A stretch of 64,000 nucleotides of DNA, from assembly GCA_021775805.1 (NCBI GenBank), contig JAJFHD010000120.1, positions 98,469 to 162,468 on the forward strand. Reading direction: 5' to 3'. This document shows, one piece after another, positions 51,779 to 60,344 of the stretch (its first letter is position 1; every line of letters starts with the position of its first letter). The translations under genes and the position numbers were made by a program. Origin of the DNA: Alphaproteobacteria bacterium (lineage in GTDB: Bacteria > Pseudomonadota > Alphaproteobacteria > Rhizobiales > JAJFHC01). A model generated the notes under the pieces. That model made no database searches, had not been told where the DNA came from, and saw only the letters and a program-made list of their open reading frames with translations.

Positions 51779-52928
51779 GCGGACGCAGCAGGGAGCGCGA
51801 GATGATATGGCGCTGGATCTCGCTGGTGCCTTCCCAGATCCGCTCGACCCGGGCGTCGCGCCACAGACGCTCGAGCGGCAACTCGTCCATCAGTCCCATG
51901 CCGCCGTAGATCTGGATCGCCTGGTCGGTGACCATGGCCAGCATCTCTGTGGTCTTGAGCTTGGCCATGGCCGCATCCATGTCGGTCATCGCACCCTGGT
52001 CGCACTTCCAGGCGGCTTCATAGGTCAGCAATTCGGCCGACTTGAGCTCCATCTGCATGTCGGCGAACTTGAACGACACGCCCTGGAATTTCGAGATCTG
52101 CTGGTTGAACTGCTTGCGGTTGACCGCCCAGTCGAGCGCCAACGCCAGCGCCCGGTCAGCCCGGCCAAGGCAGGTCCCCGCCACCTGCAGCCTTGTCGCC
52201 CCTAGCCATTCGTTGGCCACATCGAAACCGGTGTGCGGTTCGCCCAGCACCTGGGAGGCGGGCAGGCGGCAGTCGTTGAAGGTCAGGATGCAGTTGTGGT
52301 AGCCGCGGTGGGAGACCGAGTTGTAGCCCTTGCGGACTTCAAAGCCGGGCGTGCCCTTGTCGACGAAGAACGAGGTGATCTTCTTGCGCGGGCCGCGGTC
52401 CGACTCCTCGACGCCGCTGGCCGCGAACACGATCGCGAAGTCGGCGAGGTCGGCGTGGGAGATAAAATGCTTTTCGCCGTTGAGGATCCAGTCGTCGCCG
52501 TCCTGGACGGCGGACGTGCGCATGGATTTCAGATCCGATCCGGCACCCGGTTCGGTCATGGCGATGCAGTCGATCTTCTCGCCGCGCACGCACGGGTAGA
52601 AGTAGCGCTCGGCCTGTTCGGGGTCGCAGGCCTGCAGGATGTTGCTGGGTCTGGCGACCGTGTAGTGGAGGCCGTAGTTGGCCTTGCCCAGTTCCCGGTC
52701 GAGCATTGCCATGGTCAGGTTGTCGAGGCCGCCGCCGCCGAATTCTTCGGGTATGTTGGCGGCGTAGAGGCCGACTTCGAGGGACTTCGATCTGATTTGT
52801 TCGGCCAGGTCGGGGCGGACTTCGCCGGTGCGCTCTACTTCGTCTTCATAGGGGTAGAGTTCGGCTTCCACGAAGGCCCTTGCGGTCTCCATGATCATCT
52901 TCTGTTCGTCGCTCAGGGCAAAGTCCAT
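51768..52928 (-). CDS. Acyl-CoA dehydrogenase
   Basis: A 386-residue flavoprotein of the ACAD superfamily. The sequence DCIAMTEPGAGSDLKSMRT near residues 126-144 and WILNGEKHFIS are the FAD-binding central signature, the second signature region is AIQIYGGMGLMDELPLERLWRDARV near 345, and a candidate catalytic Glu lies in RIWEGTSEIQRHII. It would oxidise an acyl-CoA to the enoyl-CoA. In this operon, with a CoA ligase and carnitine genes, a gamma-butyrobetainyl-CoA substrate is possible. It lies 22 bases downstream of the SDR gene. Confidence 0.9.
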   Translation of the reverse strand: MDFALSDEQKMIMETARAFVEAELYPYEDEVERTGEVRPDLAEQIRSKSLEVGLYAANIPEEFGGGGLDNLTMAMLDRELGKANYGLHYTVARPSNILQACDPEQAERYFYPCVRGEKIDCIAMTEPGAGSDLKSMRTSAVQDGDDWILNGEKHFISHADLADFAIVFAASGVEESDRGPRKKITSFFVDKGTPGFEVRKGYNSVSHRGYHNCILTFNDCRLPASQVLGEPHTGFDVANEWLGATRLQVAGTCLGRADRALALALDWAVNRKQFNQQISKFQGVSFKFADMQMELKSAELLTYEAAWKCDQGAMTDMDAAMAKLKTTEMLAMVTDQAIQIYGGMGLMDELPLERLWRDARVERIWEGTSEIQRHIISRSLLRPLGG

Positions 52929-52950
52929 GACTTGAAATCCTTGTATAATA

Positions 52951-53733
52951 TCAGCCGCTTAGGGCTTCCGTGTGACCGTCTACCGGCAGCGCCTGGCCGG
53001 TGATCTTGGAGGCCGCATCCGAGGCCAGGAAAACCGCTGTCGCGGCAATGTCCTCGGCCTCGATGAAGGTTCTGAGCGAGACGGCTTGCGTGTAGCCGTC
53101 GCGGATGTCCTGGGGCGCCTTGCCGGTGGCGTGGGCCTCGGCGGCGATCACCCGGTCCATTCGCTCGCCCGAGATCGCACCGGGACAGATGGCGTTGACC
53201 CGGACCCCGTGGGGACCAAGCTCCATGGCCAGCGACTTGGTCAGCCCGATCACCGCCCACTTGGCGGACGCGTAGGGGGTGCGGCCGGGATAGCCCATGA
53301 TGCCGGCCGTCGACGACAGGTTCAGAATGACGCCGGAACCGGCTTCTTTCATCTTGGGCACGGCCAGCCGCGTGAACAGGAAGGTGGCGTCGAGGTTGAC
53401 CGCGATGCAGGCGCGCCAGTCGTCGAGCTTGAGGCTCTCCACCGGCCCGGTGGGACCGGCAATCCCGGCGTTATTCACCAGCACGTCGAGGGCCTGATAG
53501 CCGCCGGCAAAATCCTGGAAGACGCGCGCCACATCGTCCTCGTTGGCCACATCCGCGTGGGTCGCGGTAATCGCCGGGCTCTCCTGCGCCAATGCCGCAA
53601 TCGCCGCCTCGTCGATATCGCAGACATGGACGTAGGCGCCCTGGTCCGAAAACGCCCGGGCGATCGCGCGCCCGATGCCGGCAGCACCCGCCGTCACCAG
53701 CACGCGCTTGCCCTGATGCAGACCCCCGCTCAT
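52951..53733 (-). CDS. Short-chain dehydrogenase/reductase
   Basis: A 260-residue SDR with Rossmann TAGAAGIGRAIARAF (residues about 14-28), the NNAG motif (DVLVNNAGIAGPTGPV near 90) and the active site Ser-Tyr-Lys (LNLSSTAGIMGYPGRTPYASAKWA near 140-165). It may be NAD-linked as Asp follows the second strand (VCDID). The start at 53733 overlaps the TGA of the carnitine dehydrogenase fusion (ATGA). An alcohol or 3-hydroxyacyl intermediate of the pathway could be its substrate. Confidence 0.87.
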   Translation of the reverse strand: MSGGLHQGKRVLVTAGAAGIGRAIARAFSDQGAYVHVCDIDEAAIAALAQESPAITATHADVANEDDVARVFQDFAGGYQALDVLVNNAGIAGPTGPVESLKLDDWRACIAVNLDATFLFTRLAVPKMKEAGSGVILNLSSTAGIMGYPGRTPYASAKWAVIGLTKSLAMELGPHGVRVNAICPGAISGERMDRVIAAEAHATGKAPQDIRDGYTQAVSLRTFIEAEDIAATAVFLASDAASKITGQALPVDGHTEALSG

Positions 53734-55220
53734 GACACTTGTCCCGGCACGTCCATGACCCGGCCTTTCTGTTCGGGAGCTGGCAGGGCGGCATGGGCGG
53801 CCCAGACCGCCGACAGGGCGTCGAACACGGGGCCCGTCATGGGCGCAGTGCGTTCGGCGCCCGTGTCCACATGCAACAGCATCTGCTCGGTGGTGCACAA
53901 CAGGTCGCCAGTCGTGCCGTGGTGCATGGAGTGGAACAGGTGTACGCGCTTGGCATCGAGGCCCAGCAGCTGGGTGGTAAAGGTCAGCGGCTCGCCCACC
54001 CGGGCCTCGGCCAGATAGTTCAGGTGGGTCTCGACGGTAAACAGCGAGTGCCCGGCCGCCCGGTAGTCCTCGTCGATGCCCACATACCGAAAGAGCGCGT
54101 CGGAGGCGTCGCCAAAGGCCTGCAGGAAGCAGCTCTCGCTCATGTGCCCGTTATAGTCGACCCATTCCGGCGCCACCGTGCACTCATAGAGCTTGAGCGG
54201 CGCTGCCACCGCGTCGCCCGCCTGCCAGCGCGCATGACCGCGGGCGGTATAGCGCCGGGCCTCGTCGCGCGCGATGGTGGTCCCGGCACTGGTCTGGTTC
54301 TGCTTCAGCACCTGCATGATGCCGACGAGACAGTCGTTGCGCAGGCGTTCGAGATCGCGGATCGAGCGTCCGTCGGCTTGCGCTTGCGTGCCCTCGACCA
54401 TGCGGTCGATCAGCTCTTCCGTCAGTTCCGGCGCCTTGAGCTTGGTCCAGGGCAGCTCCAGGGCAGGGCCGAAATGCTCCAGCATGTGGCGCATGCCCTG
54501 TTCGCCGCCGGCCAGGTGGAAAGTGAGGCACGTGCCCATGATCGCCCAGCGCAGGCCCGGCCCGTAGATCACCGCATCGTCGATTTCGCCGGTGGTGGCG
54601 ACCCCTTCGGCCACCATGTGCAGGGCCTCGCGCCACAGCGCCTCCTGCAGGCGGTCGGAGATATAACCCTCGATTTCGCTGCGCACGCGCAGAGGCTGCA
54701 TGCCCATGGAATCGTAAAAAGCCGTTGCATGCGCGATCGCGTCTTCGGAGGTCTTGTCGCCGCCCATGACTTCCACCAGCGGCAGCAGGTAGACCGGGTT
54801 GAACGGATGACCGATCAGCAAGCGCTCAGGGTGGCGGCACGCGGCCTGGATGACCGACGGCAGGAGCCCGGACGAGCTTGACGCCAGGATGACGTCAGCC
54901 GGTGCATGTTCCGCGATCTGACCCATCACCTTGCATTTCAGGGCCTCGTTGTCGGGCACGTTTTCCTGGATGAAGTCGGCCGTCATTGCGACTTCCTCTA
55001 GAGATGTGGTGAAGGAGAACGTCCCGCGTTCGCCGAACGGCGCCAGGCTGAGCTTCTGCATGGCCGGGAAGGCCAGCTCGATGGTCTCGCGCATGGCCGC
55101 TTCCGCGCCGGGGCTCGGGTCGGTGGCGATGATGTCGACGCCGCGCGCCAGAAACCGTGCCGCCCAGCCGGCGCCGATGACGCCGGTGCCGACGATCCCC
55201 ACTGTCTTGATGTCACGCAT
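53730..55220 (-). CDS. lcdH: L-carnitine dehydrogenase fused to a hotdog thioesterase
   Basis: A 496-residue two-domain enzyme. Residues 1-180 form the NAD-binding domain of 3-hydroxyacyl-CoA dehydrogenase type (KTVGIVGTGVIGAGWAARFL, catalytic His in IGHPFNPVYLLPLVEV near 138), residues 185-320 the helical C-terminal domain, and residues 345-475 a 4HBT hotdog domain (LYECTVAPEWVDYNGHMSESCFLQAFGDASDALF). This is the known fusion of carnitine dehydrogenase (carnitine to 3-dehydrocarnitine) with a betainyl-CoA thioesterase (CdhA and CdhB of Pseudomonas). Next to a BKACE enzyme and a CdhR-type regulator, the assignment is solid. Confidence 0.9.
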   Translation of the reverse strand: MRDIKTVGIVGTGVIGAGWAARFLARGVDIIATDPSPGAEAAMRETIELAFPAMQKLSLAPFGERGTFSFTTSLEEVAMTADFIQENVPDNEALKCKVMGQIAEHAPADVILASSSSGLLPSVIQAACRHPERLLIGHPFNPVYLLPLVEVMGGDKTSEDAIAHATAFYDSMGMQPLRVRSEIEGYISDRLQEALWREALHMVAEGVATTGEIDDAVIYGPGLRWAIMGTCLTFHLAGGEQGMRHMLEHFGPALELPWTKLKAPELTEELIDRMVEGTQAQADGRSIRDLERLRNDCLVGIMQVLKQNQTSAGTTIARDEARRYTARGHARWQAGDAVAAPLKLYECTVAPEWVDYNGHMSESCFLQAFGDASDALFRYVGIDEDYRAAGHSLFTVETHLNYLAEARVGEPLTFTTQLLGLDAKRVHLFHSMHHGTTGDLLCTTEQMLLHVDTGAERTAPMTGPVFDALSAVWAAHAALPAPEQKGRVMDVPGQVS

Positions 55221-55254
55221 GGTGGTTGTTGCCTTCGTTCAGTGTGTCGACCCG

Positions 55255-56133
55255 TCAGAGCCCCAGAATGCCGCGTGCCTCGTCGGGACTTGCCACTGCA
55301 GTTCCCAGCAGTTCGATGATCTTCACCGCCTTGTCGGTGAGCGTGCCGTTGGAGGCATAGACACCGCGTTCGATATACAGGTTGTCCTCGAGGCCGACGC
55401 GCACATGGCCGCCCAGGATCACGGCTTGCGCCACCATCGGCATCTGCATGCGGCCGATGCCGAACCCTGCCCACACCGCGTTGTCGGGCAGCATGTTGAC
55501 CATGTGCTGCATGCTGGCGGTGTCGCATGGCGAGCCCCACGGAATGCCCAGGCACAGCTGGAACATAGGCTTTCCGTCGATCAGACCTTCGGTGACGAGC
55601 TGCTTGGCGAACCACAGGTTGCCGGTGTCGAAAATCTCCATCTCGGGCTTGACGCCGGTTTCCTGGATGATCTTGGCTTGGGCCCGCAACTGGTTGGGTG
55701 TCTGGACGACGATGCCGTTGCCGTCGCCGAAATTGAGCGAGCCGCAGTCGAGGGTGCAGATCTCAGGCTTGAGCGAGGTCACGTGCGCCAACCGCTCGGC
55801 CGGGCCGACCAGATCGGTATCCGGTCCGAACGCCATGGCGTCTTCGCCGGCCCCGATATCGAGATCGCCGCCCATGCCGGCGGTCAGGTTGATGATGACG
55901 TTCCTGTTTTTGTCCCGGATGCGCTCCATGACTTCCGCATAAAGCGCCACGTCGCGGGTGCCCTTGCCGGTCTCCAGGTTGCGCACATGGCAGTGGACGA
56001 TGGCCGCGCCCGCATCGGCGGCCTCAAGGGCTGAATTGGCGATCTGCTCCGGGCTGACCGGAATGGCGGGGTGCCTGTCGACGGTATCGCCGGCGCCGGT
56101 AATGGCGCAGGTCAGGATCACTTTGGGGTTCAT
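55255..56133 (-). CDS. BKACE-family enzyme, dehydrocarnitine cleavage (CdhC-type)
   Basis: A 292-residue zinc enzyme of the beta-keto acid cleavage family. The metal ligands HxH are in GAAIVHCHVRN near residue 46. The family pattern VILTCAITGAGDT begins the protein, LGIPWGSPCDTASMQHMVNMLPDNAVWAGFGIGRMQMP lies near 195-230 and HVRVGLEDNLYIERG near 245. With acetyl-CoA it would convert 3-dehydrocarnitine to betainyl-CoA and acetoacetate. ATG at 56133 follows AGGAG by nine bases. First gene of the carnitine operon, divergent from the regulator gene. Confidence 0.88.
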   Translation of the reverse strand: MNPKVILTCAITGAGDTVDRHPAIPVSPEQIANSALEAADAGAAIVHCHVRNLETGKGTRDVALYAEVMERIRDKNRNVIINLTAGMGGDLDIGAGEDAMAFGPDTDLVGPAERLAHVTSLKPEICTLDCGSLNFGDGNGIVVQTPNQLRAQAKIIQETGVKPEMEIFDTGNLWFAKQLVTEGLIDGKPMFQLCLGIPWGSPCDTASMQHMVNMLPDNAVWAGFGIGRMQMPMVAQAVILGGHVRVGLEDNLYIERGVYASNGTLTDKAVKIIELLGTAVASPDEARGILGL

Positions 56134-56364
56134 GGGGTTTCGTCTCCTCGAGGATTTGGTCTTTTCAAAGACACGTTTGGCTTTTGTGTGTCGGCTCAAA
56201 GGTCAAACTGTGAGCGCGTCGTTCAGGCGTTGCATTTTGGGCGAAGGTCGTGGTGCCGGACTATGACGCTATTCCTGCACGGATCGGCGTGTTTGTCCCG
56301 GATCGCCAAAAACTTGTCGCCTTTCGCCATTGTATAGATGAGCGCAGGCCGCTAAACCAGGTTC
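56134..56364. promoter_or_regulatory. Divergent promoter region of the carnitine operon and its regulator
   Basis: These 231 bases separate the divergent genes for the BKACE enzyme and the GlxA-type regulator, so promoters and the regulator's site must lie here. A loose direct repeat TTGTCSCSK... (near 56298 and 56315) is visible, but I cannot define an operator. Confidence 0.45.
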
Positions 56365-57462
56365 ATGAATCAGATGAACAAACCGGACCCAACCCCTTCA
56401 ACCGACTCTGCTTCCAGGCCGGCGCTTGAAACCTTGGGAACATCGGGAACATCGGGAACGGCAAGGACGGCGGCGTCGTTGTCCGCCGACCTGCGCGACA
56501 TCGCCTTCGTGCTGTTGCCGCGGTTTTCCATGATCGGCCTGATGGCAGCGCTGGAACCGTTGCGGGTCGCCAACAACTACCGTCCGGGCACATTCTCGTG
56601 GCGTTTCGTCTCCCAGGAAGGGGCGGCGGTGGTTGCTTCAAACGAGATCCCCGTACAGGCGTCGCAGCGGCTGAACGACATTGTGCCCGGCGTGCCGGGC
56701 GACAGCGCGGCGAAAGCGGCGGGCGCCCCCGACATGGCGGTGATCTGCTCGAGCTGGGAGCACCAGCGGCATCTGGTGCCGGGCATTCTCAATCCCTTGC
56801 GCGCGCTCGCCCGTCGCGGCACGGTGTTGGCGGCCATGGACACCGGCCCCTTCGTGCTGGCAAGGGCCGGCCTGCTGGAAGGCCGCCGGGTGGCGGTCCA
56901 CTGGGAAAGTGCGGCCGCCTTCCGCGAAAGTTTCCCCCACATCGAGACCACCAACGCGCTCTACGAGATCGACCGCGACCGCATCACCTGTTCGGGCGGG
57001 GCGGCGGCCCTCGACATGATGCTCGACCTCATCGAGGCCGGCCACGGCCGCGACCTGGCGGTCGCCGTCGCCGACCAGCTGCTGCACCCGAGATTTGCAG
57101 GCGTTGCCGGCACGCAACTGCCGGTGGGCACAAGACTGCAGATCACCAATGCCCGCGTCGCCCAGATCGTCGAGGCCATGGAAGGCCACATGGAGGACCC
57201 GCTGACCAACACTCAGCTGGCGCGCATCGGCGGCCTTTCCGTGCGCCACATGGAACGCCTGTTCCAGGCCGACTTCGCCACGACCCCAAGGCTGTTCTAC
57301 CAGCGCCTGCGCCTCGACCACGCCTACCACCTGCTGCGCGACACGAAACTCGGCGTGCTAGAGGCGGCGATCGCCTGCGGCTTCCGCTCCCACGCCGGCT
57401 TCACCAAAGCCTACCGCGCCCGCTTCGGCGCCCCGCCCAGCCGCCACGCGCGGATGCGTTGA
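56365..57462 (+). CDS. GlxA/CdhR-type AraC-family transcriptional regulator
   Basis: A 365-residue activator, with a Pro/Thr/Ser/Gly-rich N-terminal tail of about 45 residues. The DJ-1/PfpI-like domain follows (about 48-235: DIAFVLLPRFSMIGLMAALEPLRVANNY), where ligands are sensed. The C-terminal AraC-type HTH pair is at about 265-360 (LARIGGLSVRHMERLFQADFATTPRLFYQRLRLDHAYHLL). CdhR of Pseudomonas has this layout and controls carnitine catabolism; the divergent orientation to the BKACE gene supports the same role here. The extended N-terminus, with short TSG repeats, is longer than usual for CdhR. Confidence 0.87.
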   Translation: MNQMNKPDPTPSTDSASRPALETLGTSGTSGTARTAASLSADLRDIAFVLLPRFSMIGLMAALEPLRVANNYRPGTFSWRFVSQEGAAVVASNEIPVQASQRLNDIVPGVPGDSAAKAAGAPDMAVICSSWEHQRHLVPGILNPLRALARRGTVLAAMDTGPFVLARAGLLEGRRVAVHWESAAAFRESFPHIETTNALYEIDRDRITCSGGAAALDMMLDLIEAGHGRDLAVAVADQLLHPRFAGVAGTQLPVGTRLQITNARVAQIVEAMEGHMEDPLTNTQLARIGGLSVRHMERLFQADFATTPRLFYQRLRLDHAYHLLRDTKLGVLEAAIACGFRSHAGFTKAYRARFGAPPSRHARMR

Positions 57463-57492
57463 GGGTAGGGGAGTGGCAACGCGCCGATAGCT

Positions 57493-57596
57493 GGATTAGG
57501 CCCCGGATCAAGTCCGGGGAACGGGTGGTTCCTCGGCCCAAAGGAATATAAAACAATAACATATGCGTTCCCCGGACTTGATCCGGGGCCCAATCC
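57493..57596. repeat. 31-base inverted repeat pair (REP-like)
   Basis: 57493-57523 (GGATTAGGCCCCGGATCAAG... ) and 57566-57596 are inverted repeats that match at all but one of 31 positions, separated by 42 AT-rich bases. Each arm also contains the internal palindrome CCCCGGATCAAGTCCGGGG. A decayed third copy is near 57625. This is typical of alphaproteobacterial intergenic palindromes. Confidence 0.8.
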
Positions 57597-57647
57597 ACAT
57601 CGCCACAACATCCGGTTAGATAGCCGTTCCCCGGACTCGACCCGAAG

Positions 57648-58066
57648 CCGTACCAAACACCGACGCATGCGATTGGTACGCTCCCGGTTCTGCGAAGCAG
57701 CACTAACGTGCCGCATCGCGCCCAGGAAACGACCGTTGTTTCCCGCCAGCAGATCCGGCAATAAAACCGTTCCCCGTACGCGATGCAGCATGCAATGCTG
57801 CCTCGCAGAGACGGGGCCGTACCAAACACCGGCGTCTGCGCTCGGTACGCTCCCGGTTCAGCGAAGCAGCACTAACGCGCCGCATCGTGCCCGGGAAACG
57901 ACTGTTGTTCCCCGCACCAGATCCGGCAATAAAACCGTTCCCCGTACGCGATGCAGCATGAAATGCTGCCTTGCAGAGACGGGGCCGTACCAAACACCGG
58001 CGTCAGCGTTCTGCCACGCTCCCGGTTCTGCAAAGCGGCACTACGCGCCGCATCGCGCCCGGGACG
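57648..58066. repeat. 168/169-base tandem repeat, about 2.5 units
   Basis: CCGTACCAAACACCG recurs at 57648, 57817 and 57985, so units are 169 and 168 bases with a third partial unit ending near 58066. Each unit contains GATCCGGCAATAAAACCGTT, a GCAGCAT...ATGCTGC hairpin and a TCCCGGTTC block. Frames across it are repeated versions of one another and are not genes. Confidence 0.85.
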
Positions 58067-59034
58067 CTGCGCGCTTTTCCCCAACACCCCTTGACAAACC
58101 CGCCCAACAGGAATTCACTACACATGTTGTATGCTTTTCTCTCTGATACAGGCTGGGGGGTAAAGCATACGGCTTGGAGGCTTAGTCAAGCAGGGAGGTG
58201 CACCATGTGCATGGAACCACCTGGCATAACCGACGGGCTTCGTGATCGAGCGAGGCCCCGGTCCTGACGACCGAAAGCGGCAACGCTTTGGCCCGAGGGG
58301 CCGTCATCCCAAACCTTTGAAGTAAATGCGTATATATGAGGCGGTGCATCCGCTTGCCGCAACCCTTAGCACCGCCAGCTAGGCCCGGATTTCCCCTCCG
58401 GGCGGACAATGAGTCCAAACCGCCCCGCCGGCATATCCCCTTTTGCCGGTGGGGCTTGGTGTTTTTGGGGTGTGTTGCTGAGGCTTTACCCATCTTTCAC
58501 ACAACAGAACCTTCTTTGCCAGGCGGGGACATCGAGCAAATACCGTTTGGTACATACTGCTTTAAGGTCCCCTTCTGGCTTGGCGGCATTCTGAATTTAT
58601 GCTCTATCCGTCGAAATGCGCGGCGGGATCTACGGTGGCGTAGCATTGTCCCGGTTGTGGACTCCACTCAACTCGGTGACTGCATCGCAAATGGCCGTCT
58701 CTATTCATCGACAAAACCAAATCTCCAATGCAGCGACAATCCAGAAGTCTCAACGACGAGCGGTGACCCTCGGCGGACCAAGTTTGTTCGCCGTTGGCGA
58801 AATTGGATGTCGCGCACAACTAGACTTTCACCAGCAAACGCCATCCCGTATGCCACTACGCGTGGTAGACCGACATTCAAGATATTTTGATACAAAGCAC
58901 CGATAGCAAAAGCCAATTGCCCGATCAGATACCTATGGTATTGTGGATAAAGCAACGCTCAACCAGCTATGACACTGGTTGCGTAAGGCGCAGAAACGAA
59001 AATTAAAACACTGGTACTTACATACTGCCAATTC
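58067..59034. other. Non-coding or degenerate stretch before the defence genes
   Basis: No convincing gene lies in these 968 bases. An inverted repeat TATGCTTT...AAAGCATA (58130-58170) and the 12-base stem hairpin at 58422-58455 are visible. A minus-strand frame of 103 codons (58493-58182) is Cys/Arg-rich and reminiscent of short phage-associated proteins, but has only a weak ribosome site. Base composition falls steadily toward the AT-rich genes at 59047. Confidence 0.5.
58422..58455 (+). terminator. Possible intrinsic terminator hairpin
   Basis: GCCCCGCCGGCA (58422-58433) and TGCCGGTGGGGC (58444-58455) pair over 12 bases with one G-U, loop TATCCCCTTT, followed by TTGGTGTTTTTGGGG. On the plus strand this has the form of an intrinsic terminator, though the T-run is interrupted. 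Confidence 0.45.
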
Positions 59035-59046
59035 GTGAGTTCACAA

Positions 59047-60342
59047 ATGAGACTAATTCAATTAGTGACAAAAAAGCTCCATGGCTCGCTCGACTTAAAC
59101 ATTATGATGTTTAAGAGTCTAAATCTTTTGGTCGGCATAAATGGCAGCGGTAAAACAAGCGCCCTGAATTCGATTGAATGGCTCCTAAATAAGGACATAA
59201 AAAATCTCGCAATAAACAAATTTACGGAGTTATCTATCAAGTTTGAACATGAAAAAAAGATGTATAGGTTAGTAGCTAAGAAAAAAAACAATGATATGAC
59301 GATAAATCTATATCAAGGAAGAAGTAAAAAATTTCACCAGATACACGTGAAGCTTTTAAATAAGGCTCGGTTAGAGTCAACCGGACCTGAATATTACGAT
59401 CAGCTGGCACCGGATAATAATGAAACGCCGCTTTGGGAATTTCTCGGAACACTGCCAACGATGACAGTGATAAATTTGGATAGACGAATAACGGTTGAAT
59501 TGGAGGCAAATGTTTACGAATCCGATTCTAGACGGATTGTCAGAAAGACAAGTGGAACGCCAACTGATTTAGTAAGAAAAGTAACATTTGAAAGTTATTC
59601 TGAATATAGAAAATTGTTCATAGAAAACGACAATAATTTGAAATCAGAAATAATATTATCTGCATTGCAAGAACAAAGTATTGAAGATTCTGTAATTTTT
59701 GACAAAAAACATAGGTTAACAATAGATGAAATAGATGGCTTAAAAAATACGGTAATAGAATATTTATCAAATACATTTGGTAAAGGTAAGGTAGAAAACA
59801 AAGTAATAGAATTTTTCAATGAATTTAAAGACGCTGTGATCGAGCAAAAAAACACTACAAATAAACAAAAGTATTATCAAATAATTGCGAGATCTCAATA
59901 TGCAAGGATACACAATCTGGCTAAATTGTTTAATGATTTTGAAAAAAAGAATAAAACTGCATTCAGCAGCATCAGAAAATTTCTTGAGTGTGTAAACCTA
60001 TTTTTAGGTGATAGCAACAAGAGTATGCTATTTGATGAAAGTACATCTAGTATTTTTTTTAAAACTAATAAAACTGAAGAGCTAAATGACATTTCAAATT
60101 TGTCATCTGGTGAAAAACAAATTTTAATATTGTTTGCGTTCATTGCTTTTTCGACAGGATCTGGCTCCATTTTTATTGTTGATGAGCCTGAGTTATCGTT
60201 GCATCCTAAGTGGCAGGAGGGGTTTATGGATACATTTTTGTCAATTTGTCCGCAAGACACGCAACTTCTATTTGCCACACATTCACCTGAGATTGTCGCA
60301 AATCACAAGGATGCCTGCATAGTTTTGAGGGGAAGTCAGTAG
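59047..60342 (+). CDS. AriA-like AAA/ABC-type ATPase of a PARIS-type defence pair
   Basis: A 431-residue ATPase (ATG at 59047; GTG at 59035 adds four residues). Walker A is GINGSGKTS at residues 30-38, the ABC-type signature LSSGEKQILILFAF is near 354, Walker B IFIVDEPELSLHPKW follows and the H-loop is LFATHSPEIV near 412. The middle is helical. The coding sequence is strongly AT-rich compared with the rest of the window, a sign of transfer. Two bases separate it from the DUF4435 gene. This ATPase plus DUF4435 pair is the PARIS arrangement, in which AriA senses an anti-restriction protein and releases AriB. No function in this host is shown. Confidence 0.82.
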   Translation: MRLIQLVTKKLHGSLDLNIMMFKSLNLLVGINGSGKTSALNSIEWLLNKDIKNLAINKFTELSIKFEHEKKMYRLVAKKKNNDMTINLYQGRSKKFHQIHVKLLNKARLESTGPEYYDQLAPDNNETPLWEFLGTLPTMTVINLDRRITVELEANVYESDSRRIVRKTSGTPTDLVRKVTFESYSEYRKLFIENDNNLKSEIILSALQEQSIEDSVIFDKKHRLTIDEIDGLKNTVIEYLSNTFGKGKVENKVIEFFNEFKDAVIEQKNTTNKQKYYQIIARSQYARIHNLAKLFNDFEKKNKTAFSSIRKFLECVNLFLGDSNKSMLFDESTSSIFFKTNKTEELNDISNLSSGEKQILILFAFIAFSTGSGSIFIVDEPELSLHPKWQEGFMDTFLSICPQDTQLLFATHSPEIVANHKDACIVLRGSQ

Positions 60343-60344
60343 GC

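Noticed and set aside
57648..58066. CRISPR array
   Set aside because: The repeat unit is 168-169 bases without spacers of constant size, and there are no cas genes.
57401..58087. Several overlapping minus-strand frames of 70-140 codons
   Set aside because: They repeat the same peptide with the 168-base tandem unit and have no ribosome sites; they arise from the repeat.
58336..58890. A 184-codon plus-strand frame upstream of the defence pair
   Set aside because: It runs through a hairpin, is basic and of low complexity, and resembles no protein family.
58067..59034. Possible retron or satellite-phage core region
   Set aside because: No reverse transcriptase, integrase or primase is present and no msr/msd-like paired structure was found.
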